Shown: positions 53,401 through 56,599, counted from the stretch's first letter. The stretch is 64,000 nucleotides of DNA from Cristatella mucedo (GCA_009760855.2 WPIO01000007.1:8445001-8509000), one strand, 5' to 3'. Numbers and translations are program-made. The notes: generated by a model not told the origin, from the sequence alone.

Positions 53401-56246
53401 GTATTATACCAATGTTATGTAGCTGGAAGTCGGCTGCCCTGACAGTGGAGCTAATGTAGACGTCTAATAAAAAGTCACTTTGAAACACGACACCTAGATT
53501 TCGTGCAGATTCAACACGACATATGCCGGAAAAGCCTATTCTGAGCATTAACCTTTTTAATTTCTAATTCACACTTGGTTTGCCCATAACTAGTAAGTTA
53601 TTTTTATCATTCACTTTAGGAAAGTTTGCTGCCATCCATATGCGGATTTCATCAATACATGGAGCAAGGGAGTTGAGAGAATTCGCCGTGCTGGAGGGCC
53701 GGTACGGAACAAAATAAAGGCACAACTGAGTGGCATTTGCATAGAAGTGAAAGCCTAGGTTGCGCCTGGCAATCACATCAGCAAGAATAAGAATTTTAAC
53801 CGTGGAAAGAACCGAATCAAGTACAGAGCCTTCAGGTACCCCATACTTCAATGACTCCTCTGATGATCTTCACCGTTCACATCAATTCTCTGGACTGACC
53901 AACTAAATAGGACCTGAACCTTTGCAATGCTGTAACAGTGATGCCCAGACGAGATGAGAGGCGCTCGAGATCGACAGTATCAAAAGCTGCCGAAAGATGT
54001 CTGGTAAAGCATGGCTGGACTCGTGAATGCTAGTGCAACAATTCCTGCGAACCAAATCTTAATCTGGCATAGCCAATGGGGGCATCGAGGGCTACTACGA
54101 AGATGCATACTGACTTGAATTCAAAAAACGTCACAAAGGCATCCAGGACATTGCTCATATTGGTTACTCGAAGCCAGTAAAAACTTAAAGAATCAATTGA
54201 GGGAGTTACTCCTGCCAGTTCATAAATGTGCACATACATAAGCACATGTGCACGTGCATACCAACAGTGAGCACGTGTGCATGCACACATACTCGCATAC
54301 ATCCACATCGACAAACACACAAGCACACTATCTTACTGAAAAAACTAGAAAAAATTGATCTGCCAAGCCACTAAACAGATTGCTAGGTATCGTGCTGGCG
54401 CAGGTGCACATGCGCTCACTTACAGCAAACATACTTGTGGCTAACACTCGTGAGTGTACCAACAAAGATGTCAACATCAGCATAAAGATAAACAAGTAAA
54501 AAGTTACACTGGAACAGAACACTCAGATTTCGTGCAGATCAAACAGGAGAAGTACAGAAAGGACCGATCTTGAGAGATCACAATTCCAGGTCAAACTAGG
54601 TATGCCTACGACTCGTAGGTTGGTTTTATCGTCATTTTATTGAGAAAGTTTGCTGTAATCCATGTGCAAATGTCAGCAATATAGGCACCAAATGAGTCGA
54701 GAGAGTTTGATATGCTTGATGGCTAAGATTAATCATAGCATAGGCACAGCTGTGTATTATGAGCATTGCGACTACCTCGGCTATCGGAAGAGTATAAATT
54801 GTGAAAAGAAGTGGACTAGCCATATAGCCCTCTAGTGACGCCCCCCCCCCCCATTCTATAGAGGCTCCTTGGATAGTGCCTCGATTGAGACAGGATCTAA
54901 GCCATTGCAGTGCAGTCCAGCTGATGCCCAGGCGAGAGGGATCACTCGAGATGGACCTCGTAATCAGTAGTAACAAAACCTGCAGAAAGATCAAGCAAAA
55001 CAAGTAGAGAGAGAGAGAGAGAGGGGGGAGAGAGAGAGTCTACTTAGGTCTGCATTCCTGACTTATACCTTTGGCAATGCTAACTCTGTGGAGTGACTAG
55101 CTCTGAAATCTTATTCGAACTTACTTGCTATTTCGAATCCTTGATGTATGATTTTAGCTGGTTCTCAGCAACTCATTTGAGTGACTCTGATAGGAACAGT
55201 GGTAGGCAGAATGTGTGAAAGTTGCTACGTAAGCTTTCCTGGTCTAGAGTTGCCTTCTTAATCATTGGCCTAACAAGAACCTTGTTGAAAGATGCAGGGA
55301 CATGAATTCAGGTTGAGGACATTTCCATTACTATAGTAATGCATAGCAGCCACAGATCTCTCCAGTGCAGAAGTAGAACGATGGAAATAGGGTCTAGTGG
55401 GCTCACAGTCTACTTAGACTGGGAGATAAACTTAAAAATCGGATCACAGGCTTGACCGCAGATAATGAAAAACTGCATGGAAGTGGGAGAGAGAGCAGTC
55501 CTGAGGTGATATTACTGGGGAAGCAGAGTTAAGTGGGGATGCTAAGTTTGGGATACGCTCCACAATTACTAAGGCGATGCAAACCCCAGCTGCTAGTAAT
55601 AAGGCACGAACGTCCCCAGATCTAACCGGTGGAACTTCGCAGACGTGGGCAGAAAAAGATGCAGAAAATCAGTCTGCTTACAAATGCGAGCATTGTACGT
55701 AAGTGCAACCTACGTTAACCATACCTTCATTCCCAAGGCTGACGGTGGCAGCATTCCTCGCTCCCCGTTGGCTCATGCTGCAAGTTCTGCTAGCGACAAT
55801 CTGCAACCGATAAAGAGAGACTCTTCGGACGCTCAATATACGCCAGTAACGACGGGAGGCATAATGACCGCAACTAGCAGGACATCTCGGGCTCAGGCAG
55901 AGCTGAAACTAAACCATGGATGAAACGACGTCCGCGAGCTTCCTGGACATTACTCGGACACGACATTGCGAATGGTTTCAGAAGATACATGCCACATAAG
56001 TAGCTCAAGCTTATTTCAGTACTATAAAATATGTGACCTTCGGCTGCCGGTCACTGATAGATACTGAGACTTAGCCGAAGAACGGTGAAAACCAGAAAGA
56101 ATGAAAGCACTTGCATTTGTCTGGATGGGGCAATTATTATGCTTAACAAAATTTAAATAATGTATGTTTCGTAAAATTGCAATAATCTTCCAAAAGGACT
56201 TACTATTTAAGAATTCCACCGGCAGCGTAATCCCGTTCCGGTACAT
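204..56246 (-). CDS. PARP14-like macro-domain gene, 12 exons traced, 3' part outside window
   Basis: This is a multi-exon gene whose traced order is start exon, RRM-like, five or so KH-like repeats, macro domain 1, macro domain 2, linker. That order matches PARP14-type ADP-ribosyltransferases, which bind and transfer ADP-ribose and act in cytoplasmic stress and antiviral responses in vertebrates. The ten exons from 50825 to 204 add up to 2723 coding bases. Their phases (1,0,0,0,1,1,1,1,1,0 at the donors) join without a break. The WWE and catalytic transferase domains usual at the C-terminus are not in the window and should lie left of position 1. Introns reach about 10 kb and are filled with LINEs, SINEs, a Gypsy element and a pogo element. 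The tracing uses splice consensus, phase and domain match only. The two 5'-most exons are less certain than the rest, and small extra exons could have been missed. Confidence 0.75.
392..1307. other. Intron, nothing recognised
   Basis: Intron sequence with no open frame or repeat that I can support. Confidence 0.5.
1308..1398 (-). repeat. SINE-2 tail fragment
   Basis: TTTATATAGCAGCAGAAGAGC and CACAACCGCTTGCAGTTGGAA match the tail of the SINE-2 copies. The tRNA-like head is absent. Confidence 0.65.
1399..2313. other. Intron, low-information sequence
   Basis: Contains a CA/TG-rich patch (1690-1800: CACATGCACACCTACACATG). No gene or recognised element. Confidence 0.5.
2314..2432 (-). repeat. 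SINE-1 (tRNA head, L2-like tail)
   Basis: Read on the minus strand: a tRNA-like head with a B-box-like GGGCTCGAGCCCC, then GCATATGTGAAGCACCTGAA and a hairpin GAGATTAAGTTCTC close to the L2 tail. The head is truncated at 2432 and fused to other sequence. Confidence 0.75.
2490..3110 (+). repeat. L2 3' end, plus strand
   Basis: Reverse transcriptase C-terminal region with several stops (LHWLPVKQ-type region at 2520, TFKKKLKT-type region at 2810), then the 3' UTR, hairpin at 3030 and (ATT)n tail. The left edge meets a SINE head at about 2440. Confidence 0.85.
3111..3490. other. Intron next to the 3697-3491 exon
   Basis: Unique intronic sequence to the left of the donor. No element recognised. 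Confidence 0.5.
3491..3697 (-). CDS. Macro domain 2, C-terminal exon
   Basis: The acceptor is an unbroken T run ending in TTTTTTTTTAG and the donor TTTTAG/GTAAGA; 207 bases, phase 1 to 1. It encodes LVEAVMLFSRDRE, then LRLVRLVAGNEAVSSVL, which match the last helix and strand pair of a macro domain. A serine- and threonine-rich tail leads into the next linker. Confidence 0.75.
4185..4600 (-). repeat. Second LINE family, C-terminal fragment
   Basis: On the minus strand, YLAEL-like sequence (GCTGAACTGCTGCAGC), CAGCCTCCTTGTGCCCTCAG and a WNSLP-like region (TGGACTGTGGAACTCGCTTC) fit the end of a CR1/L2-group reverse transcriptase distinct from the main L2 family. It matches 21830-22000 and 48880-49000. 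Confidence 0.6.
4601..5566. other. Intron, unannotated
   Basis: Small overlapping plus-strand frames at 4715-5009 lack domain or codon support. Confidence 0.45.
5567..5790 (-). repeat. L2 3' end, minus strand
   Basis: (TAA)n, GATAAAGCGCCCCAGAG, hairpin and about 150 bases of 3' UTR, truncated near 5790. Confidence 0.85.
6110..6250 (+). repeat. SINE-1, near full length
   Basis: A-box-like TGGTCCAGCGGTTAAGGTGC and B-box-like GTGGGCTCGAGCCCC give the pol III promoter. The tail GAAGCACCTGAATAGAGATT ... GGGGCGCTTTATAAATG copies the L2 3' hairpin. It is the most complete copy in the window. Confidence 0.85.
6478..7035 (+). repeat. L2 3' end with open C-terminal frame
   Basis: 140 codons are open from 6570 to 6992, including AFSSYGPKAWNSLPTCVR and LTTFKKNLKTHPFRTA, the C-terminal reverse transcriptase region, then the hairpin and a short tail. 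It is one of the better-preserved tails. A minus-strand copy lies 145 bases to the right. Confidence 0.85.
7179..7395 (-). repeat. L2 3' end, minus strand
   Basis: A (TAA)10 tail, then TTGCACTTGATAAAGCGCCC, hairpin and partial 3' UTR. Forms an inverted pair with the copy at 6478-7035. Confidence 0.85.
7526..7980 (-). repeat. L2 3' end, minus strand, diverged
   Basis: Diverged hairpin (CATCCTCAGAGAACTCAATC) and 3' UTR running into the C-terminal coding region (GTCAAGTCAGGTGATGTCGTG), ending near 7980. Confidence 0.75.
8145..8560 (+). repeat. L2 3' region, plus strand, hairpin lost
   Basis: Begins within ACTTCAAGGTTTTGTCGCTC and runs through the C-terminal coding region (TPSRLASRNPL-type frame at 8350) and 3' UTR, stopping at CATGTGCTTGTCATCCC before an ATT repeat. 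The hairpin is deleted. Confidence 0.75.
8561..9673. other. Intron, unannotated
   Basis: Unique sequence; no repeat match within the window and no domain in any frame. Confidence 0.45.
9674..9859 (-). CDS. Macro domain 2, central exon
   Basis: The acceptor is TTTTATCTTTGAACAG and the donor CACG/GTAAG; 186 bases, phase 1 to 1. It encodes the middle of the domain, ending CQSISFSSLAH, equivalent to the 'cksIaFPaiGtG' strand and loop. The pyrophosphate-loop glycines are absent, another sign that domain 2 has diverged from a canonical ADP-ribose binder. Confidence 0.72.
10000..10145 (-). repeat. SINE-1 copy
   Basis: Tail ATATCGCCATAAGAGAACTT, B-box region GGGGCTCGAGCCCACGACC and head GCAAGCACCTTAACCAATG are in order on the minus strand. 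Confidence 0.8.
10768..10912 (-). repeat. SINE-2, diverged
   Basis: ATTCAACAGCCTTATTTCTAC starts the tail, followed by a B-box-like region (CATGACTCGAACAC) and head GGAGCACCTTACCCC. Confidence 0.6.
12462..12775. repeat. Inverted pair of hairpin-tail SINE fragments in the old L2
   Basis: About 95 bases at 12462-12557 (TTTACATATGGAACAGGGCT ... AGCTCACAGCC) recur in reverse complement at 12677-12773. The left arm reads on the minus strand as a SINE with a tRNA-like head (GAGCACCTTAACCCC, 12600-12615). The arms could pair into a long hairpin around a loop of about 120 bases. Confidence 0.75.
12780..12841. repeat. (TA)n microsatellite
   Basis: About 60 bases of alternating TA with a few TTTA interruptions, next to the inverted SINE pair. 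Confidence 0.95.
13115..13426 (+). repeat. Young L2 3' end inserted in the old L2
   Basis: Contains the conserved tail (CACATTTAAAAGAAACTTAA through the hairpin GTAAAGCGCCTAGAAAGAGA and (ATT)n). The old palm-region frame stops before it and resumes after it at GCTTGACTGCTTC. A short direct repeat (ATGC) at the ends is consistent with a target-site duplication. Confidence 0.8.
14258..14399 (+). repeat. Second L2 3' end inserted in the old L2
   Basis: A degraded 3' end (GTGCCTATTTAATAAG ... CTCTGAGGACAC, then an ATT-rich tail) separates TTTGTAAACTCCC from AAGGCTGGAACTC. These two halves are adjacent in every other L2 copy in the window. Confidence 0.7.
14690..15000 (-). repeat. L2 fragments, minus strand
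   Basis: A coding-region fragment (AAGCTGGAGCCAAAGAATGA, 14690-14748) is followed by two degraded 3' ends, each starting with (TAA)n: 14749-14900 and 14905-14995. Confidence 0.7.
15514..16140 (-). pseudogene. PTB (phosphotyrosine-binding)-like domain fragment in an intron
   Basis: A 208-codon minus-strand frame is open without interruption. It carries HIIGSTPLLKLRSTSGIVRQ, resembling the 'YlGStpl..g..vv' start of PTB/PID domains, then VKVLQISTDVFHISRLA and ECTHTFVCLQKG, which fit the later strands ('v.L.is..gi', 'CHvFvC') and a final helix. It lies in the macro 2 intron (19134 to 9859) and cannot be in the host frame, so it is a retrocopy, a captured exon or a separate nested gene. A run of ten G before the domain blurs the upstream frame. 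The match is by eye and tentative. Confidence 0.38.
16200..16360 (+). repeat. L2 C-terminal fragment, degraded
   Basis: ACTTAAAAAGAGGCTAAAAACCC and the following 3' UTR words match the 'TFKKRLKTH' end of the L2 frame. No hairpin is present; a SINE starts at 16366. Confidence 0.55.
16366..16512 (-). repeat. SINE-2, near full length
   Basis: On the minus strand: head ACTAGGTAAGGCGGTTGCTT, B box GTGGGTTCGATTCCTGC, then a unique body (CGCCACTGCAAGCGGTGG) and end GAGGCTGTTTAATCAGC. Family reference copy. Confidence 0.85.
16575..18130 (-). mobile_element. L2-type LINE, reverse transcriptase part, decayed
   Basis: On the minus strand the copy runs from the thumb/C-terminal region (AGTCAATTCTTGACTGGGAG, 16596), through the palm (TTGTCCGTTTGCATCAATAC, 17292) and fingers (17570-17800, ITNIIHISLASGHVPERFKK) to the inter-domain region near 18130. 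Stops and indels are numerous. The 3' hairpin is missing. Confidence 0.78.
18131..19133. other. Intron, unannotated
   Basis: Includes a tryptophan-rich plus-strand frame (18802-19041), open on both strands, that I could not assign. Confidence 0.4.
19134..19196 (-). CDS. Macro domain 2, helix exon
   Basis: This 63-base exon has a TTTTGTTTGTAG acceptor and a GTAAGC donor, phase 1 to 1, and is open in only one frame. It encodes VSIDLLKSGSALMKELRALG, which aligns with the 'GGVSkAIlkaAGpaLqkEl' helix of macro domains but without the glycine pair. Joined to the exons at 26012 and 9859 it makes one continuous fold. Confidence 0.62.
19197..19849. other. Intron, possible old DNA transposon fragment
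   Basis: TTAGGGCTGCACCGAAAG (19402) and repeated TTCGGC-like words recall hAT-type miniature elements, but no terminal inverted repeats were found. Confidence 0.25.
19850..19990 (-). repeat. SINE-1 copy
   Basis: Tail TGTATAGCGCCCCAAGAGAA, B-box region GAGCTCGAGCCCACGACCTC and head GAGCACCTTACCCACTGGACC. Almost full length. Confidence 0.85.
20215..20330 (+). repeat. L2 3' end remnant
   Basis: TCCTTTGCAGCATATGTGAA and GTGCCTAGAATTCCTCTGAG keep the outline of the tail, with the hairpin partly deleted. Confidence 0.6.
20376..20443. repeat. (TA)n followed by an 8-base triplet repeat
   Basis: About 44 bases of TA, then CTTTATAC-type units three times. Confidence 0.95.
20445..24500 (+). other. 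Unclassified block with coding-looking fragments
   Basis: Apart from the LINE remnant at 21830-22200 this 4-kb stretch matches nothing else in the window. Plus-strand frames look coding in places: KVILNFLIDKKERIFFSINE (21530-21640), VVVEIEKIDNAMGHCYLLQG (22440-22500), YWGGSNFKSSSEYFDFEYQV (23230-23290), and FKWLVGQSPKHETLKHFSWG (23820-23880). All are broken by stops. This looks like one or more old mobile or viral elements, but I recognise no family. Confidence 0.35.
21830..22200 (-). repeat. Second LINE family, fragment
   Basis: GCTGAAGCAGTTCAGCTAAG ... CAAGCTATGGTGGGCTTTGC is a diverged match to 4440-4540. The rest of the 3' coding region is degraded. Confidence 0.5.
24545..25465 (+). repeat. 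L2 3' part with duplicated 3' UTR
   Basis: A 174-codon open frame (HITPLLTNLHWLPVKQRIDF, RAFSSYAPKAWNSLPTCV) is followed by a 3' UTR in which two blocks are tandemly doubled: 25036-25110 with 25121-25198, and 25194-25243 with 25244-25293. It ends with the hairpin and a short tail. Confidence 0.85.
25860..26012 (-). CDS. Linker and start of macro domain 2
   Basis: The acceptor is TTTCCTCTGTAG and the donor AAAAG/GTATTC; 153 bases, phase 1 to 1. After a short linker it encodes LLLQIVIGNIADESTSIIVHS, the first strands of a second macro domain. The usual VNSAN/VNAAN motif is replaced by VHSAD, so the binding asparagine is lost. Domain 2 has probably lost or changed ADP-ribose binding, as in degenerate macro domains of other multi-macro PARPs. 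Confidence 0.75.
26495..26605 (-). repeat. L2 3' end, minus strand, diverged
   Basis: TACACTTGATAAAGCACCCTC, hairpin, and TTTACATTTGCTATAAAGGA, ending near 26605. Confidence 0.75.
27063..27900 (-). pseudogene. pogo-like DDE transposase, inactivated
   Basis: Minus-strand frames match the DDE_1 core of pogo/Tc1-type transposases. The parts are LIVIDEAARFIGCGSQPTID (first aspartate present, near 27770), APPLIITKGKKD in a shifted frame, LVFQDSQRSKLVWNSTST (the usual VWD is VWN), and AGTTPYLQALNVAKINP (the usual LDVAINKP has N for D), then KPSLKHVMTWVNNSWDNIAD. Two of the three catalytic aspartates are therefore asparagine, and there are at least two frameshifts and several stops. No DNA-binding domain or terminal inverted repeats were recognised. 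The copy is dead. Confidence 0.75.
28950..29270 (-). repeat. L2 coding-region remnant, minus strand
   Basis: Matches the 16650-16830 copy over GCTCACAACAGACTAGCCCAG ... CAGAAGAGTTGTGCACC and the next 150 bases, heavily diverged. Confidence 0.55.
29271..30252. other. Intron, unannotated
   Basis: A minus-strand frame at 30034-29705 has no family match and no matching splice phase. Confidence 0.4.
30253..30319 (-). CDS. Macro domain 1 tail and linker exon
   Basis: This 67-base exon lies between TATTATTTCTTGCAG and GTCAGC. It begins VFRSLNSYPNSS, which continues the last helix of macro domain 1 after DDDAYE, and ends in phase 1 as the next exon requires. It was found because the phases of its neighbours demanded a 3n+1 exon between them. 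Confidence 0.65.
30798..30948 (-). repeat. SINE-2 copy
   Basis: TTACATAGCAGCAGAAGAGCC, CTCACTGCTTGCAGTTCGCA, B-box region TATTCGAACCCAAGACC and head region up to CTCATGGGCT. Confidence 0.8.
31000..31890. other. Intron, unannotated
   Basis: Nothing recognised apart from short AT-rich runs. Confidence 0.45.
31892..32042 (+). repeat. SINE-2 copy, plus strand
   Basis: Head TTGGCCAAGAAGGTAGGTGC, B-box-like GGTCTCGGGTATGAGCCC, body CAACCAGCAGTGATAGCGG, end ATGAGGCTATTAAATCAG. The only plus-strand copy of this family here. Confidence 0.75.
32500..32830 (-). repeat. L2-like reverse transcriptase fragment, minus strand
   Basis: The frame 32801-32511 contains RSRLDHVPAALLMRCLDSVL and ENIVRISLATPG, matching the 'sLDPiPt.LL..cld.llP.itniv.lSL.sG' block upstream of the fingers domain. 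It seems to be more diverged than the main L2 family and may be a related lineage. Confidence 0.6.
32858..32950 (-). repeat. SINE-2 with internal deletion
   Basis: Tail TTAAACAGCCTCTTTTTGTA ... CCACCGCTTGCAGT runs straight into a head GAGCAACTTAACCAATGGGCC. The B-box part is missing. Confidence 0.75.
33466..33681 (-). CDS. Macro domain 1, C-terminal half exon
   Basis: The acceptor TTTTTGTAG directly precedes ATG, which here is an internal methionine and not a start. The 72 codons contain SITFPVIGTG, the pyrophosphate-binding loop of macro domains, then the helix and strand leading to CVAFDDDAYE. The donor is GAG/GTGAGT. Phase is 0 at both ends, matching the exons on either side. The conserved loop supports a binding-competent domain. 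Confidence 0.85.
33700..34712. other. Intron with a frame open on both strands
   Basis: 34032-34370 is open on the plus strand and nearly so on the minus strand. No domain seen, and phase does not call for an exon here. Confidence 0.35.
34713..36650 (-). mobile_element. L2-type LINE, longest reverse transcriptase copy
   Basis: A minus-strand copy with an ORF of about 400 codons (36654-35428). It carries NYRPVSLLPFLSKTLE, LVLLDLSAAFDTIDH, YGVAQGSVLG and FHFYADDTQLYL, the fingers-to-palm motifs of CR1/L2-clade non-LTR reverse transcriptase with the ADD triad intact. A frame change near 35440 separates it from the C-terminal region. The copy continues to the 3' hairpin and (TAA)n at 34713. The endonuclease half is missing because of 5' truncation at the Gypsy junction. 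Among the copies in this window it is the least decayed, but it is not autonomous. Confidence 0.88.
36756..37712 (-). pseudogene. Gypsy integrase
   Basis: An HHCC zinc-binding region (HDGHLGIVKMKATARNYVWW, then SCPHCNQ) is followed by the catalytic core with VDFARP and VDAFSKWPEV (37500-37430), VSDNGQHFTSHDFASFL and a glutamate in HPQSNGLAERLVQTFK. A C-terminal region follows (37001-36756). At least two frame changes break it. It would join the DNA copy to the genome. Confidence 0.85.
37840..38504 (-). pseudogene. Gypsy RNase H
   Basis: LAFDTSSYGLGAVLYH at about 38380 and the downstream EKEALSLIFGVMCFHLYLYG, LTDHRPLITILEPKTG and HANADAMSRLP are the standard Ty3/Gypsy RNase H landmarks in order. 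One frame change lies between about 38300 and 38270. It would degrade the RNA strand during reverse transcription. Confidence 0.85.
38479..39303 (-). pseudogene. Gypsy reverse transcriptase, frameshifted
   Basis: Fragments in three frames carry KPDGSMRLCGDYKATLNSQ, FSKLDLSRAFGQIELE (first catalytic aspartate) and LCYQDDIFVTGK, the YxDD catalytic box with both aspartates kept, then the thumb region HQIDKNGTHPTEDKVAAI. The motifs are conserved but the frame is broken at least twice, so no full enzyme is encoded. Confidence 0.85.
39626..40553 (-). pseudogene. Gypsy gag and protease, one frameshift
   Basis: The frame starts MATRDGFISFGEKRQAFGDY at 40553, after GTTGACCC. It shifts frame near 40260 and continues to a CCHC zinc knuckle (CHTCGIQGHIQRVC, spacing C-x2-C-x4-H-x4-C) near residue 170 of the second frame. 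It ends with a retroviral-type aspartic protease start, FDTGSSIS. Gag packages the element RNA and the protease processes the polyprotein. The shift makes the copy non-functional. Confidence 0.8.
40584..40877 (-). repeat. 5' LTR of the Gypsy element
   Basis: Read on the minus strand it begins TGTTGGGCTCGG and ends CCTAACA, giving matched TGTTGGG/CCTAACA ends and TG...CA termini. It is followed after one base by TGGCGACAAGC, a typical Gypsy primer-binding position. The boundaries are inferred from these ends because no second copy is present to compare. Confidence 0.6.
41126..41353 (-). CDS. Macro domain 1, ADP-ribose-binding core exon
   Basis: The exon has a CTATTGCAG acceptor, a GAG/GTAAGG donor and 76 codons in phase 0. 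It opens with ADVLVNSVN, the asparagine motif that contacts the adenosine-side ribose in macro domains, followed by GLDLSCGAISSALNKKAG, matching the glycine-rich helix. It closes with VFHVACGKY, the usual central strand. The core residues look conserved, so this domain probably binds ADP-ribose. A Gypsy element and an L2 fill the intron that follows. Confidence 0.85.
41400..43009. other. Intron, unannotated
   Basis: Several 60-70-codon frames without a recognised domain. Confidence 0.4.
43010..43460 (+). repeat. L2 3' region, strongly degraded
   Basis: AGCTCACTACCAACTGACTTC and GACATTCAACAGTAGCTGAA track the 'nSLPt...TFKk.LKt' region. An ATT-rich tail lies at 43434-43450. Confidence 0.45.
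43461..44845. other. Intron, unannotated
   Basis: Unique sequence. A minus-strand 85-codon frame at 43951-43694 has no recognised motif. Confidence 0.4.
44846..44901 (-). CDS. Macro domain 1, first strand exon
   Basis: This 56-base exon lies between a TTTTTTTCCCAG acceptor and a GTAAGT donor. It completes the split glycine codon from the KH exon and ends in phase 0. It encodes the beginning of a macro fold (LLLQLLKGSLADQK), which runs directly into the ADVLVNSVN of the next exon. Only one of its three frames is open with the right phase. Confidence 0.75.
45052..45208 (-). repeat. SINE-2 copy
   Basis: TTGTATAGTGACAGAAGAAC, ATCGCTTGCAGCAGC, B-box region GGATTCGAACTCATGACC and head GCAACAGCTCTACTTAGTG. 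Confidence 0.8.
45285..46975 (+). mobile_element. Two joined L2 pieces, plus strand
   Basis: A young 3' end (45285-45789, complete hairpin and ATT tail) is joined directly to an older L2 that begins in the palm region at GGCTGCTTTTCACAG (45790). The older piece runs through FYADDTQLYLCFE-like sequence (45860), HITPLLADLHWLSIMQ (46405) and the C-terminal region to its own degraded hairpin near 46930. The junction falls at the same site as the one at 13426. Confidence 0.8.
47470..48295 (+). repeat. L2 3' part, old and degraded
   Basis: Fragments such as TTACTGCAATTCCCTTTATT ('DYCNSL'), TCGCTGCCACATCACACCCC ('HITPL') and a worn hairpin at 48230-48275 are in L2 order. The coding frame is lost. 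Confidence 0.6.
48290..48531 (+). other. AT-rich orphan ORF between an L2 and a SINE
   Basis: An open frame of about 80 codons, Lys-, Asn- and Leu-rich (KKSVLKRVPLRCLLKTLSNA), much more AT-rich than the host exons and closer in composition to the Polinton-type genes at the right end. No start context and no family recognised. It may be a fragment of another virus-like element. Confidence 0.25.
48534..48662 (-). repeat. SINE-1 copy
   Basis: Tail TGTATAGCGCCCCAAGAGAA, GGGGCTCGAGCCTGCGACC and GAGCACCTTGACCGCTGGACC. Almost full length. Confidence 0.85.
48880..49000 (+). repeat. Second LINE family, short fragment
   Basis: TTTCAGCCTCCTTGTGCCTC and ATAATAAATTAGCAGTTCCA match the minus-strand reading of 4390-4440, in plus orientation here. 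Confidence 0.5.
49467..50825 (-). CDS. KH-repeat exon of the PARP14-like gene (453 residues)
   Basis: This large open exon follows a strong polypyrimidine acceptor (TTGCTTTGTAG) and ends at a GGTAAGC donor. It encodes at least five KH-like units, each of about 70-90 residues with the pattern seen between the RRMs and macro domains of PARP14. Examples are the units around VVKVTPEKTAVVYC and AVIAIDEGCRAIQVAG near residues 290 and 360. Such KH units are thought to bind nucleic acid or mediate assembly. The last 60 residues are low complexity, with a QQQQ run and a tandem EGSRAA repeat. The frame is open throughout, with no stop or frameshift. It starts in phase 1 and ends in phase 1. This is the most secure coding segment in the window. 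Confidence 0.85.
49502..49576 (-). repeat. 18-base in-frame tandem repeat in the KH exon
   Basis: Four near-identical 18-base units (GCCTTCTGCTGCTCGAGA on the plus strand) encode repeated EGSRAA blocks. The first coding unit has one changed base (ATEGS instead of AAEGS). The near identity of the units points to recent expansion by slippage or unequal exchange inside a coding exon. The period is a multiple of three, so copy changes would leave the frame intact. Confidence 0.9.
50870..50965 (+). repeat. L2 3' end, short, next to the KH exon acceptor
   Basis: About 95 bases: TTTTGCAGTAAATGTAAAGCG, intact hairpin and ATT tail. It lies only 45 bases upstream of the KH exon acceptor, in antisense orientation to the gene. 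Confidence 0.85.
50966..52714. other. Intron upstream of the KH exon
   Basis: Holds the 64-base tandem repeat and a minus-strand frame (51236-50994) with no fitting splice sites. Confidence 0.45.
51306..51436. repeat. Two-copy tandem repeat of about 64 bases
   Basis: CCCTCACATT...CCGGAACAGGAAATTCCATCA appears twice head to tail with few differences (TTTAG/GAGG, AGT/AAT, ACA/ACG). It lies in the intron upstream of the KH exon. Confidence 0.9.
52715..54002 (-). mobile_element. L2-type LINE, 3' end to palm domain, minus strand
   Basis: Starts with (TAA)n and the hairpin at 52720-52790, then the C-terminal coding region (HFSPFCTGYQSS, 53220), and the palm (FHFYANATQLCLYF, where the catalytic ADD is ANA). 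It ends in the 'TIDH' block near 54000, where unique DNA with the RRM-like exon begins. It is a 5'-truncated copy. Confidence 0.82.
54053..54211 (-). CDS. Candidate RRM-like exon of the PARP14-like gene
   Basis: The frame contains an RNP2-like LRVTNM and, about 35 residues on, an RNP1-like IGYARLRF, which is the spacing and order of an RNA-recognition motif. PARP10/PARP14 proteins begin with such RRMs. The acceptor is CTGGCAG, and its phase fits both the proposed first exon and the KH exon at 50825. The weak point is the donor: the only in-phase GT before a TAG stop at 54030-54032 is GTTCGC, a poor match, and it would remove the last helix and strand of the RRM. The exon may therefore be decayed, or may join a missed exon. 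It sits in 500 bases of unique DNA between two L2 fragments. Confidence 0.42.
54495..55560 (-). mobile_element. L2-type LINE, palm to inter-domain region, minus strand
   Basis: Begins in the thumb/palm region (AACACTCAGATTTCGTGCAG) and runs through the RT fingers (55110-55330) to the inter-domain region near 55560. It lacks the 3' end. It contains a C12 run (54840) and a (GA)n run (55005-55040). Confidence 0.75.
55561..56203. other. First intron, right part
   Basis: A plus-strand 92-codon frame (55645-55923) lacks any recognised motif. Confidence 0.4.
56204..56246 (-). CDS. Candidate first coding exon of the PARP14-like gene
   Basis: An ATG at 56246 opens 14 codons and ends in a consensus GTAAGT donor after phase 1. 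The next candidate exon, at 54211, begins in the matching phase. An in-frame stop lies about 17 codons upstream and no other in-frame ATG intervenes, which favours this start. The encoded peptide has no recognisable motif. The GC-rich stretch a few hundred bases upstream would be its promoter. The assignment rests on donor quality and phase only. Confidence 0.4.
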
Positions 56247-56599
56247 AGCCGGCAGTTGGTTTTCCCATGAGGATAGAGGTTGGTTTCGCTTTCAATACGC
56301 GTGCTTTTCCGGGTCAGCGAACGTTAACCGAAAATACACGTAGTTTCATGTGTATGTTCATGACTTCAGTCTCTGCTGCCTATTTCCGTACCATTTACCT
56401 CACACAACCATTGAGAGCATTAATTAAAGTTTATCAACACCACCTGCACTCTAGCTTGAAGATCGCCTACTCCGTCGTGCGCCAAGTTCCGGCAGCATTG
56501 GTTTCAAATACAACAAGAAACCGGTTTTTCATTATAAAGTTAATAAATGTTTTTATAATTTGTGAAATATTTAAAATATTTAATCATCGGGCAGTCAGG

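Noticed and set aside
54030-54326. Read-through of the RRM-like frame into CA/TG-repeat sequence at its N-terminus
   Set aside because: The upstream Cys/His/Met-rich part is translation of a GTGCAC-type repeat, so the exon is taken to begin at the CTGGCAG acceptor.
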